Assembly: GCA_905209435.1 (NCBI GenBank)
Contig: CAJLTE010000057.1
Location: forward strand, 1 to 21,876
Reading direction: 5' to 3'
Length of the DNA: 21,876 nt
Source of the DNA: an uncultured Blautia sp.
Lineage (GTDB): Bacteria > Bacillota_A > Clostridia > Lachnospirales > Lachnospiraceae
Below the pieces are notes generated by a model. It was not told the DNA's origin. It ran no database searches and was given only the letters and a program-made list of their open reading frames with translations. The position numbers were made by a program, and so were the translations under genes. Of the stretch, positions 15,079 to 21,862 are shown piece after piece (the first letter of the stretch is position 1; each line of letters opens with the position of its first letter).

Positions 15079-15116
15079 GTAAATTATCTGTGTTCTATGG
15101 TAAATGTCTGTGTTCT
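15079..15116 (-). repeat. Tandem imperfect repeat in the ferredoxin-hcp leader
   Basis: GTAAATTATCTGTGTTCT (15079-15096) and GTAAATGTCTGTGTTCT (15100-15116) are direct repeats differing by one indel and one base, spaced 21 nt apart, i.e. two turns of DNA. They lie between the inferred start site and the ribosome site. Confidence 0.5.
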
Positions 15117-15132
15117 CTTGATTACATGGCAA

Positions 15133-15176
15133 AGTATATCGGATATTCAATCATAAGTATGTTGTAAAAACAACAT
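15133..15176 (-). promoter_or_regulatory. Promoter with a CRP/FNR-type operator for ferredoxin-hcp
   Basis: On the minus strand TATACT (15138-15133) is a good -10 box, but the -35 position (CATACT) is poor. A perfect palindrome, ATGTTGT-N4-ACAACAT (15159-15176), is centred 41.5 nt upstream of the start site this -10 box implies (15126). That is the class II activation position used by CRP/FNR proteins. HcpR, a CRP/FNR-family heme regulator, controls hcp genes in many anaerobes, so an HcpR-type activator is the natural candidate. Regulator identity is inferred. Confidence 0.6.
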
Positions 15177-15180
15177 TTAT

Positions 15181-15240
15181 AAAAAAATCTCAGAACTTTT
15201 TCTTCAGGGTAACGCCCCTCTGGATAAAAGTTCTGAGATT
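15181..15240 (-). terminator. Terminator after the L-x-x-G repeat remnant
   Basis: AATCTCAGAACTTTT (15186-15200) and AAAAGTTCTGAGATT (15226-15240) form a perfect 15-bp stem with a G/C-rich inner hairpin. Reading the minus strand it is followed by TTTTTTT (15187-15181). It ends transcription from the minus-strand gene stopping at 15306, just before the hcp promoter. Confidence 0.85.
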
Positions 15241-15305
15241 AATTGGCTAATGTTTTATTGAGTTAATCTTTTATTTCTTTTGAAAATTTTTCTGATTCAT
15301 TTTTA

Positions 15306-16433
15306 TCAGAAAAGATCTTTCAGTTTCTGTACGACGCTCTTATTTTCTTCTACTGTTTCCTCTTCTTCATCATCAGCAATAGAGATTGCTTCTGTTTTCA
15401 TAGCAAACTGTACAAGTCCGATATCTGTGTTTTCATCAGATGCAAAGGATACAGGTGTAAAGTCTGTACCTGCGATCTTGTCTGTTGCTTCATTAATGGC
15501 ATCATCAATCTGTGTATCAATGTCTTTTGTTTTGTCAGTGAATTCTGTTGTGCCGTCTTTCAAATCATCAGTTCCATCTGCAAGGCTGACGATTCCGTCA
15601 TACAATTCTGCAGTTCCGTCATATAAACTGGATGCTCCGTCGGAAAGAGAACCTGCGCCATTATCCAGTGTATCAATTTCGGAAGTAAGAGTTCCCACAC
15701 CTGTCTGCAGACTGAAAATTCCATTCTGGAGGCTGTTTACTCCGCTTACCAGGGTGTTCGCTCCGTCGGAAAGAGCAGATGTTCCATTCTTCAGACTCTG
15801 TGTTCCTGCGTAAAGCTGCTGTGCGCCATTTTCCAGAGATTCTGCACCTGTTTTCAGGTTTTTGGTTCCGCTTGTCAGGGAATCTGTAGCTGTTACAACC
15901 TGACTGTATGCACTGTAGAACTGACTGTACGCTTTCTGCACCTGATCCACTCCCTGTGTATAGTTTCCGATTCCTGCATCCAGTTCTTTGTATTGGTCTG
16001 TCAGGGTATTGATAGCTGTTACCAGTGTATCCATCTGATCTGTGATCATGTTCTGCAGAAATACAGGAAGAGACTGAATCTGTATGTCAAACTGTGCATA
16101 GTTATCTTTTAGCTCTGATGCACCCTGTGCTACCTGGGCTGCTCCGGCTGCCACGCTGGATGCTCCGGATTCCACCCCTTCATAAGCACTGTTATTTGCT
16201 TCCAGTAATGATGCAATATTTTCCAGATTTGCAGAAACTGAACTTACATCTCCGGCTGCATCTACCACTGCTTTCTGAGTTGCAGAGAGGCTTCCGTAAA
16301 CTGCCATTGCCTGGGACGCGATTCCTCTAAGGTATGCCGCACTGTCAGTATTTTGAGATTTCAAGTCCTCAAATCCTGCGCAGCTCTGTGCTAATGCGGA
16401 TGCCCCGTCGGATACACTCTGAGAGCCATCTCT
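15306..16433 (-). pseudogene. C-terminal remnant of an L-x-x-G heptad-repeat membrane protein (YhgE/Pip or MMPL-like)
   Basis: The frame encodes long L-x-x-G-type heptad repeats (LKTGAESLENGAQQL, LKNGTSALSDGANTL, LYDGTAELYDGI), a coiled extracellular stalk found in YhgE/Pip-type and some MMPL/RND-type proteins. The end (VSFASDENTDIGLVQFAMKTEAI, then an acidic tail and KLKDLF) is the usual C-terminus of such proteins in Lachnospiraceae. Full members are several hundred residues longer, with membrane spans. None is present here. The first possible start is TTG at 16364 (352 residues), with no ribosome site, yet the repeats continue upstream in frame (RDGSQSVSDGASALAQS) to about 16430 and then stop making sense at the TetR junction. 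I read it as 5'-truncated; whether it is still translated is open. Confidence 0.75.
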
Positions 16434-16440
16434 TCTGTTA
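16431..16440. other. Junction between two 5'-truncated genes
   Basis: Left of about 16431 the minus strand is clear heptad-repeat coding sequence; right of 16437 the plus strand is clear TetR helix-1 coding sequence. Both genes point away from this point and both lack their starts. One deletion between two divergent genes would give exactly this arrangement. An inversion or an assembly error are alternatives. Confidence 0.6.
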
Positions 16441-16475
16441 AGACAAAGACAGCGATCCGTAATGCCTTTGCAGAG

Positions 16476-16952
16476 ATGGTCAAAGAAAAAGGAGAGTTAG
16501 ATAAGATCACGGTAACTGAACTGGTAAGGCGGGCGAATATCAATCGTTCTACTTTTTATCTGCATTACAGTGATATTTATGATATTGCCAGTGAAATGGA
16601 GCAGACGCTGATGAGTGATGTCATGCAGCATAATCCCAGAACCAGGGAAGAGTTACTCACATTTACAGAGGAATTATTAGATCTTATACACAAAAATGAG
16701 AACCTGTACAGACAGATTCTCTCTTCTGAATCACCTATGTATTTTCTGCGTAAGCTCCGCCGGGAGATTGCAGCTAAAGTTCTTTCTATCCCGGATATAA
16801 ACCATAATCCGGCACCGTGGTTTCAGATGAAAACAGAAATCTTCGCAGACGGAATCTGTGAACAGGTTGTCTATTATTTCCGCGGGCGCACAGACTACAC
16901 CTTTGAAGAACTCAAAACCGGAATCCTCACCTGTATGCGTGAATACTTCTAA
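16476..16952 (+). CDS. TetR-family regulator, apparently missing its first residues
   Basis: From the first ATG (16476) it has 158 residues. The helix-turn-helix is intact: KITVTELVRRANINRSTFYLHYSDIYDI (residues 10-37). The C-terminal part (FTEELLDLIHKNENLYRQIL... to ELKTGILTCMREYF) fits the TetR_C_8-like ligand domain of Firmicute regulators. TetR helix 1 is encoded upstream of this ATG: the open frame reads VKTKTAIRNAFAE from 16437, which is normal family sequence. No ATG, GTG or TTG precedes it before the stop at 16392, and no ribosome site is visible. So about 5-10 residues, the start codon and the promoter seem lost at a junction near 16431-16440. It may be a pseudogene or initiate inefficiently at 16476 without helix 1. 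Confidence 0.75.
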   Translation: MVKEKGELDKITVTELVRRANINRSTFYLHYSDIYDIASEMEQTLMSDVMQHNPRTREELLTFTEELLDLIHKNENLYRQILSSESPMYFLRKLRREIAAKVLSIPDINHNPAPWFQMKTEIFADGICEQVVYYFRGRTDYTFEELKTGILTCMREYF

Positions 16953-16984
16953 CCATACAGTCTGAATTTCCTGCTGCTTTCTTA

Positions 16985-17368
16985 TTACTTAGAGCTGCCA
17001 GCACGCTCCATTTGTTCTTTTCTGACCTTCTCTCTCTGCTTCGTAAGATCATAATAATCATCTGTAAGAAAGCCATGTGCCCGCATCGCCTCGAACACCT
17101 GCTGCTGGGCAGGTGTCATTTTCATTCCTATTGAATTATTATAATCAGTAAGAACACATCCTGTCTTCTCAACAAGCCAGAAAAGAGGGGAATCTCCCTC
17201 CGGGATCATTTTCCAGATTTCATCCTCCGTCCATGGCAGCAGCTCCATCATTCCGTGAAGGTGTCCTCTGGGAATCCGCATATATTCACCGTCTGGCAAG
17301 ATTAATCCGTCAGAAAAATTCTCATCCTTAACTTTCATTTCATTCAGCAGTTCTTCAGTTATCTTCAT
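16985..17368 (-). CDS. Hypothetical protein, 127 residues
   Basis: I do not recognise this family. The protein is soluble, acidic to neutral, with no signal peptide or membrane span. Visible features are GEYMRIPRGHLHGMMELLPWTEDEIWKMIPEGDSPLFWLVEKTG in the middle (a Trp-rich, mainly helical stretch), MTPAQQQVFEAMRAHGFLTDDYYDLTKQRE after it, and a basic C-terminus. The ATG at 17368 has GAGGTAAAGAG upstream and a clear promoter (17404-17432), so it is a genuine single-gene unit. It converges on the truncated TetR gene with only 32 nt between the stops and no terminator there. The size and lack of motifs would fit a small regulatory or adaptor protein, but no role can be assigned. Confidence 0.75.
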   Translation of the reverse strand: MKITEELLNEMKVKDENFSDGLILPDGEYMRIPRGHLHGMMELLPWTEDEIWKMIPEGDSPLFWLVEKTGCVLTDYNNSIGMKMTPAQQQVFEAMRAHGFLTDDYYDLTKQREKVRKEQMERAGSSK

Positions 17369-17403
17369 TCTCTTTACCTCATCCTTGAGTATTGCTTTCT
17401 CCT

Positions 17404-17432
17404 ATTATACGTGCCCGTTCATTATTGTGCAA
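17404..17432 (-). promoter_or_regulatory. Promoter of the 127-residue hypothetical gene
   Basis: Minus-strand TTGCAC (17432-17427), 17-nt spacer, perfect TATAAT (17409-17404), about 36 nt before the start codon. The AT-rich 17433-17590 beyond it shows only a small TTAAC/GTTAA palindrome at 17523-17538. Confidence 0.7.
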
Positions 17433-17593
17433 GTTGTAGTAACACAAAAATATATCATTTTCTATGAAATTTTATCTTGATTAATCTGTCAAAAGATTGT
17501 AAACTACTATTGTACACACAAGTTAACATTTTCGTTAATTAAGACTATTCGAGGTTTCCTCAGAATGTCTCAATTATACACACACATTTTTCC

Positions 17594-17631
17594 AAAAAGA
17601 GCAGCTGTACCGCCTGGTACGCTGCTCTTTT
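17594..17631. terminator. Terminator of the protease-SH3 operon
   Basis: AAAAGAGCAGC (17595-17605) pairs with GCTGCTCTTTT (17621-17631), extended by an inner GTACC/GGTAC stem. On the minus strand it ends in TTTTT, right after the stop at 17643. Confidence 0.85.
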
Positions 17632-17642
17632 AATTTCTTATA

Positions 17643-18674
17643 TTATTTCTTCTTTTTCAGAAAATAGATTAATAATCCTATAATGATAACGATTCCTATC
17701 CCACTGATCCAGACTACAGGATTAAGCATTCCTGAATCAGACTTTACATTCTTTCCAGATACTTTCTGTGAATCATCCTTACCTGGCTTCGATTTCTTAT
17801 CTATTTCCTTCTTATCTGTATTCTCTTTGTCCTTCACCTCCGGAGTCGCAGTTGCCTCTGATGTCGGTGTTGCTTCCGGTGTAACAGTTGCCTCCGGCGT
17901 CGGTGTTACAGTCACTTGCGGTGTCGGTGTCGCTTCTGGTGTCGGTGTTGCGGTCACTTGCGGTGTCGGTGTCGCTTCTGGTGTCGGTGTCACTGTCGCT
18001 TCCGGAGTTAATGTTCCTTCCACGCTCTTATCTCTTGCTACAGCTGCCTCCGCTGCTGTTTCACCTTCAGATTTACCTGTGTAATCAGTATCACGATCAA
18101 GATTCAGCCAGCCCTGATCAACACCGTCTGTGTCAGTCCTTCCCCAGTTTGTGCCATCTTCTCCATGAACATACTGAGAAATATGTACAGTCGTATCATT
18201 CTCAATTCCGGAAGTTCCGCTGACTTCTCCAAACTTCTCTCCAGGTCCGTTATATACAGAAGCTTTTCCATCATCTCCCTGGATTTTTACTTCAAAATCC
18301 ACATCCTTACCACCCAGTGTATTGATTTCTTCTTTTATTGCCTCACTGCGCGTAACCGGCTTCAGATCGTCCATAGGAATATAACCGTTCATTCCATGAT
18401 ATTGTGTGTATGCCCACTTTTTATTATCTGTGCCATCCTTTTCACCCTGAATATGAATTGCAGTTCCATTGATGATCAGCTGATCATTTAATATCTCACT
18501 CTGTGGATCTGATTCAGCATAAATATTTATGCCACCCTCAGCACTCTGCACGACCATATAATAATCAGTGACATAATCCGGATCCTGTCCTTTTCCGTCA
18601 TCAGCCCATATATTTACTGTTGTCAGAATAACACATAACAACAGGGCTGCTATTGTACCTAACTTTCTCTTCAT
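17643..18674 (-). CDS. Secreted SH3-like protein with Pro/Thr stalk and C-terminal membrane anchor
   Basis: From the ATG at 18674 it has 343 residues. It begins with a signal peptide (MKRKLGTIAALLLCVILTT, ending near NIWA-DD). Two bacterial SH3-like stretches follow, VVQSAEGGINIYAESDPQSE...GYIPMDD and VKIQGDDGKASVYNGPGEKF...GWLNLD, the kind of module that binds cell wall. Next comes a stalk of TPTPEATPTPQVTA-type repeats, a charged KDKENTDKKEIDKKSKPGK segment, and a single C-terminal span ending KKKK with no LPxTG motif. The 18674 start is preferred because AAGGG precedes it by 8 nt. An ATG at 18698 would add 8 residues with only a weak site. The gene lies 12-36 nt after the protease stop, so the two are one operon, probably acting at the cell surface together. 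Confidence 0.85.
   Translation of the reverse strand: MKRKLGTIAALLLCVILTTVNIWADDGKGQDPDYVTDYYMVVQSAEGGINIYAESDPQSEILNDQLIINGTAIHIQGEKDGTDNKKWAYTQYHGMNGYIPMDDLKPVTRSEAIKEEINTLGGKDVDFEVKIQGDDGKASVYNGPGEKFGEVSGTSGIENDTTVHISQYVHGEDGTNWGRTDTDGVDQGWLNLDRDTDYTGKSEGETAAEAAVARDKSVEGTLTPEATVTPTPEATPTPQVTATPTPEATPTPQVTVTPTPEATVTPEATPTSEATATPEVKDKENTDKKEIDKKSKPGKDDSQKVSGKNVKSDSGMLNPVVWISGIGIVIIIGLLIYFLKKKK
17911..17990 (-). repeat. Perfect 38-bp direct repeat in the Pro/Thr stalk
   Basis: The 38 nt at 17911-17948 recur identically at 17953-17990, a 42-nt period equal to 14 codons, in frame with the TPTPEATPTPQVTA peptide repeat. Such a perfect in-frame repeat can expand or contract by slippage, changing stalk length without breaking the frame. 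Confidence 0.85.
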
Positions 18675-18710
18675 AACCTTTTCCCTTATTATTTTCATAG
18701 TTTCTGTTTC

Positions 18711-20990
18711 TTATTTTCTTTTTATAACAGATGACCTCTTATATTTGCTGTATACATTTCCATAAGTCTCTCTAACATATGCCCTCACAGCATAATAATA
18801 TGATACACCTTTTACAGCTTTCTTGTCCAGATAAGATACTGTGTTTTTATCGGAAATTTTCCTGATCAACTGATAAGATCCGCCTTTTTTCTTCCTGTAA
18901 ATATAATATCCATCACATTTCTGTTTCTTCCACAGGATACGGATTCCATTCTTCTCAGATTTTACAGAAGAAATGCTTTGCAGCGCAGGTGCCGCTTTGA
19001 TTATCGGACCCGTTGTATACTTACTCAGGTAGTTTTTTCCATTTGCCTGGTAATATGCCCTTACCGTGTATCGGTAAGACGTTCCTGCAGTTATTCTGCT
19101 GTCTTTATATTTTAATGAAGAATTCTTTACTGCTGCAATCTTGGACCACCCTCCACCAGATGACGGTCTTCTGTATATATAATATCCTGCTGCATTAGAA
19201 ACCTTATCCCAGGAGACAAGATTATATCCTGAATTATAAGCCTTTACCTGAAATACCGGCGTATCCGGAATCCAGGACTGTTCAAGAGTCCTGGTATGCA
19301 CTTTGATCCTTACCGACCAGTTGGCTATCTTTCCATCTCTCCATTCAGAAGTAGACAATGCCCCTTTATAAAAAGTCTGATTCTGCTCAATACCGGCAGT
19401 TGAAGTAAACCAGCTTCCTCCTCCGGAATTCTTATAGCTTGTACTTGTTTCCACTCCAAAACTGATATAATTACTTCCACTGTTTGTGATCACTACTGAA
19501 TATCTGCTGCCCTGTTTTAACACAACCTCAGGAACTGTAACTGTATGCACCCCCGCAATTTCCTGCTCCACTTCATACGGCTGTGCATATGCAGGAGTAC
19601 CGCTCTGTGGATCAGCAGGATCAGTAACATCCGTATATATCTGAACTTTATAAGAAGCATTATCTGTCATGGTAACCACATTAACTTCTCCAATTGCTTC
19701 TTCTTTTCCATTTCCGGCTTTTGCCTCATAAGCTGCAGCTACAGACTGTCCCGGCTGTATTTTAACTGATGAAATTGCCGAAGAACCATCATAGAAATAA
19801 TTGTTTTTATATATCTGTTGTGAAGTTGTTACAGCCTCTGCGCTCACCAGATTGCTGATGTTAGGATCTTCATAAGAAACATAATAATATCCCTGATCTC
19901 CTTTATCCTCACCCCAGCTGTTCTTAACGATCCAGGCCCCATTATTCTGCACCATAGACGCATCAAGGAAATTGTTTTTGTCGTAATCATCGTCCCATCC
20001 CACTACAGTCACGATATGATTTATCACTTTCGATGTTGCAGTTGTCGGATAACAGTACGCTGCAGTATCTGGATTTACATAATTCTCCGCCATATAAAAC
20101 ATAATTGATACTGCATGGTCATTCATCAGCAGTTTCTTCATTCTGTTCTTGGAACACTCTAATTGATCATTATCCTTCACTGAATAATTGGAAAACGACG
20201 CATTCTTCAGATAGGCCGCTGCATTATAAGCCTTATCAGCCGATATCTCTGCAGTCAGATCCTGTTTATGTAAAGAGTCTGTCGGAAGCGGTACATCATC
20301 CTCTGTTGTCATCCCTGACCACGTGCTGAGAAAAACTGCAGCCAGATAATCATTTCCACCTATATTATGATAATTTCCTGCTACTGCATTTATATCATCA
20401 GCTGTATTTCCCAGTGGGTCATTCTGCCTGTTTGAAAAAAAATACGACAGATGTTCTTCTGACAGATCGTATATCCCCTGTCCCTGAGAAAGCAATGAGC
20501 CTTCCATTACTGCTGCCATTCCGAATGCCCAGCACGTTCCAAAAGGATTCTGATTTTTCACAGATGTTACCAGACCTTCTTCTCTACCATCATATTTCGG
20601 GGGATAAACAACAGCCCTGCTGTAAACTGAAATATCTGAATCCAGGTCACTCTCCACCTGCGGTCCGGGATCCAACGGAGTCAGATTCTTAAATGGTTCC
20701 AACTGCTCCTCCCGCTCCTCTTCTGTCAACGGTCTTCCCTTAATGTAACGGATTTCCTCATTCTCTTCCTCTGATTCTTCACCATCCTGAAATTCAGCAA
20801 CTGCTTCATCTGACGAAAATTCTTCTGCCTCAACCAAATTCTCATTTTCAGGTTCTTCTGCAAAAAGTTCATTCTGCTCTCCTGAATCAAATATTTCCTG
20901 TGCAAATGCAGGTACCGGTACAGAAGTGCAAATCATTGCAGCTGCCAACATAGCCGAAAGTATTTGTATCGTCATACTTCTTTTTTTCAT
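18711..20990 (-). CDS. Secreted papain-family (C1) cysteine protease with fibronectin-like C-terminal domains
   Basis: A 759-residue exported protein. The signal peptide ends AFA-QE at 30/31. An acidic region (31-80) and a propeptide-like part follow. The C1 protease domain (about 128-385) has all catalytic residues: oxyanion Q147 and nucleophile C153 in QNPFGTCWAFG, H325 in VINHIVTVVGWDDD and N357 in IVKNSWGEDKGDQGYYYVSYED. Residues about 395-570 form a beta-rich domain like those following clostridial C1 proteases. The C-terminus carries two fibronectin-III-like repeats, each with a GYYIYRR/K strand and Y-x-Y-x-V-R-A-Y (about 580-670 and 670-759). No sortase signal is present, so it may be released or held by its partner. 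The start has AAGGAG. The SH3-like stalk protein follows directly. Substrate unknown. Confidence 0.93.
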   Translation of the reverse strand: MKKRSMTIQILSAMLAAAMICTSVPVPAFAQEIFDSGEQNELFAEEPENENLVEAEEFSSDEAVAEFQDGEESEEENEEIRYIKGRPLTEEEREEQLEPFKNLTPLDPGPQVESDLDSDISVYSRAVVYPPKYDGREEGLVTSVKNQNPFGTCWAFGMAAVMEGSLLSQGQGIYDLSEEHLSYFFSNRQNDPLGNTADDINAVAGNYHNIGGNDYLAAVFLSTWSGMTTEDDVPLPTDSLHKQDLTAEISADKAYNAAAYLKNASFSNYSVKDNDQLECSKNRMKKLLMNDHAVSIMFYMAENYVNPDTAAYCYPTTATSKVINHIVTVVGWDDDYDKNNFLDASMVQNNGAWIVKNSWGEDKGDQGYYYVSYEDPNISNLVSAEAVTTSQQIYKNNYFYDGSSAISSVKIQPGQSVAAAYEAKAGNGKEEAIGEVNVVTMTDNASYKVQIYTDVTDPADPQSGTPAYAQPYEVEQEIAGVHTVTVPEVVLKQGSRYSVVITNSGSNYISFGVETSTSYKNSGGGSWFTSTAGIEQNQTFYKGALSTSEWRDGKIANWSVRIKVHTRTLEQSWIPDTPVFQVKAYNSGYNLVSWDKVSNAAGYYIYRRPSSGGGWSKIAAVKNSSLKYKDSRITAGTSYRYTVRAYYQANGKNYLSKYTTGPIIKAAPALQSISSVKSEKNGIRILWKKQKCDGYYIYRKKKGGSYQLIRKISDKNTVSYLDKKAVKGVSYYYAVRAYVRETYGNVYSKYKRSSVIKRK

Positions 20991-21013
20991 ATGTTTATAA
21001 CTCCTTGTGTAAA

Positions 21014-21033
21014 AATATAAAACCTTTTATATT
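21014..21033 (-). promoter_or_regulatory. AT-rich palindrome before the protease ribosome site
   Basis: AATATAAAA and TTTTATATT are exact reverse complements around CC. It sits between the terminator-like hairpin and the ribosome site of the protease and could be a repressor operator or part of the leader fold. Confidence 0.4.
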
Positions 21034-21037
21034 ACGC

Positions 21038-21079
21038 AAAAACCGCCGAAGCCCTATCTCAGGCTTTCCGGCGGTTTTT
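21038..21079 (-). terminator. Terminator or attenuator immediately upstream of the protease gene
   Basis: AAAACCGCCG and CGGCGGTTTT form a 10-bp stem, with an inner GCC/GGC pair. Reading the minus strand it ends in TTTTTG. It lies only about 50 nt before the protease start, and the only weak promoter I can draw (TTGCGA-N17-TATGAA, 21106-21078) would start transcription at the hairpin itself. So either the hairpin ends an upstream transcript and the promoter is unrecognised, or it is an attenuator for the protease operon. Confidence 0.55.
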
Positions 21080-21151
21080 CATATAAAGTCAAACAGATGT
21101 TCGCAATCCGCTTCGCTACTTGCTCATAACCAAATAACTGCTCCGAAGTTT

Positions 21152-21237
21152 ATCAGGAGGAGCTTGCACTCCTCCTGATGCAAGCAAGTCCCCCCACTGC
21201 TTATTTCTTTTCGCAATTGAAGCAGGGGACTTACTTG
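21152..21237. repeat. Two adjacent strong hairpins in the gap upstream of the protease
   Basis: ATCAGGAGGAG (21152-21162) and CTCCTCCTGAT (21169-21179) form a perfect 11-bp stem. Next, AAGTCCCC...CTGCTT (21186-21202) pairs with AAGCAGGGGACTT (21220-21232), extended by CAAG/CTTG outside. The second shares its AAGTCCCC/GGGGACTT core with the terminator at 7190-7240. The stretch 20991-21519 contains no convincing gene; apart from these hairpins and the two elements just before the protease, 21240-21519 shows only AT-rich sequence and short repeats of AAATGCCGT. Confidence 0.6.
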
Positions 21238-21519
21238 ATTTGGTTAAAAAGAAATGTCAGGTTCTGCCGGATATAGAAAATGCCGTCAGGAAATGATGTC
21301 AAATGCCGTGGTGCATTTTCTTCTGTATATGTGAAAAGTGTGCAAAGCATGTGTGGAATGCTTTATTTAGAACGTATTCATATTTAAAACGTATCCAGAC
21401 TCAAAATTTTCTTCAGATATTTCTCTTTTGTTATATTTATTCTAACAGACATGAATATAGATTACAATTAAAATCGTTCTCGCTTATCTTGGGTAATCTG
21501 ACATGTTCCTGCTTTATTT

Positions 21520-21810
21520 TTACTCTGTCTCCTTCACTTTTCTCATCATATCAGCAAGTTCCTGATACTTTCCTGTGATATATCCGTAATTCTTCTTTTT
21601 GTGTGGAACAATACAATTCGTACAATCCTTTATTCCCTTGTCAGTATACCTGAAATTCCCACCGCATTTGTCTCCAAGCGCATACAGGGGGCAGTAACAA
21701 AACAAACAATTAAAATCTTCCGGATCTGCATTTTTATGACATGGAAAAAATTCGCATTTTTTGTGACTGAAGTATGAATACTCTTTGCCTTCCCAATAAG
21801 GTCTTTCCAT
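21520..21810 (-). CDS. Small cysteine-rich domain protein
   Basis: A 96-residue protein with eight cysteines: C19, C24, C35, C38, C40, C49, C63 and C66 (HKKCEFFPCHK, FNCLFCYCPL, LGDKCGG, IKDCTNCIVPH), plus nearby histidines. It matches the cysteine-rich small domain family (PF04071-like), sometimes fused to or beside cobalamin-biosynthesis proteins, and should bind metal, either zinc or an Fe-S cluster. No cobalamin gene is seen in this window. The start has AAGGAA 7 nt upstream. A terminator for an upstream minus-strand gene lies just before it, so it is probably its own unit. Function unknown. Confidence 0.85.
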   Translation of the reverse strand: MERPYWEGKEYSYFSHKKCEFFPCHKNADPEDFNCLFCYCPLYALGDKCGGNFRYTDKGIKDCTNCIVPHKKKNYGYITGKYQELADMMRKVKETE

Positions 21811-21836
21811 CTTAGTTTCCTTCTTTCGTATGATAT

Positions 21837-21862
21837 AAAAAGAATCCTGCTTGCAGGATTCT
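21837..21862 (-). terminator. Terminator of a minus-strand gene beyond the window
   Basis: AGAATCCTGC (21841-21850) and GCAGGATTCT (21853-21862) form a perfect 10-bp stem. On the minus strand it ends in TTTTTAT. A CCGCC/GGCGG pair (21863-21875) adds a second small hairpin at the window edge. Confidence 0.75.

Noticed and set aside
17830..18010. Regular short repeats that could suggest a CRISPR-like or satellite array
   Set aside because: They are in-frame codons of the Pro/Thr stalk of the SH3-like protein, and the units have no unique spacers.
17683..18084. 133-codon plus-strand frame full of GVGVASGVGV repeats
   Set aside because: It is the antisense reading of the TPTPEAT stalk, a known artefact of repeat-coding DNA.
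21303..21578. 91-codon plus-strand frame in the right-hand gap
   Set aside because: AT-rich, Phe/Cys/Ser-rich composition, no ribosome site, and its 3' end overlaps the genuine cysteine-rich gene on the other strand.
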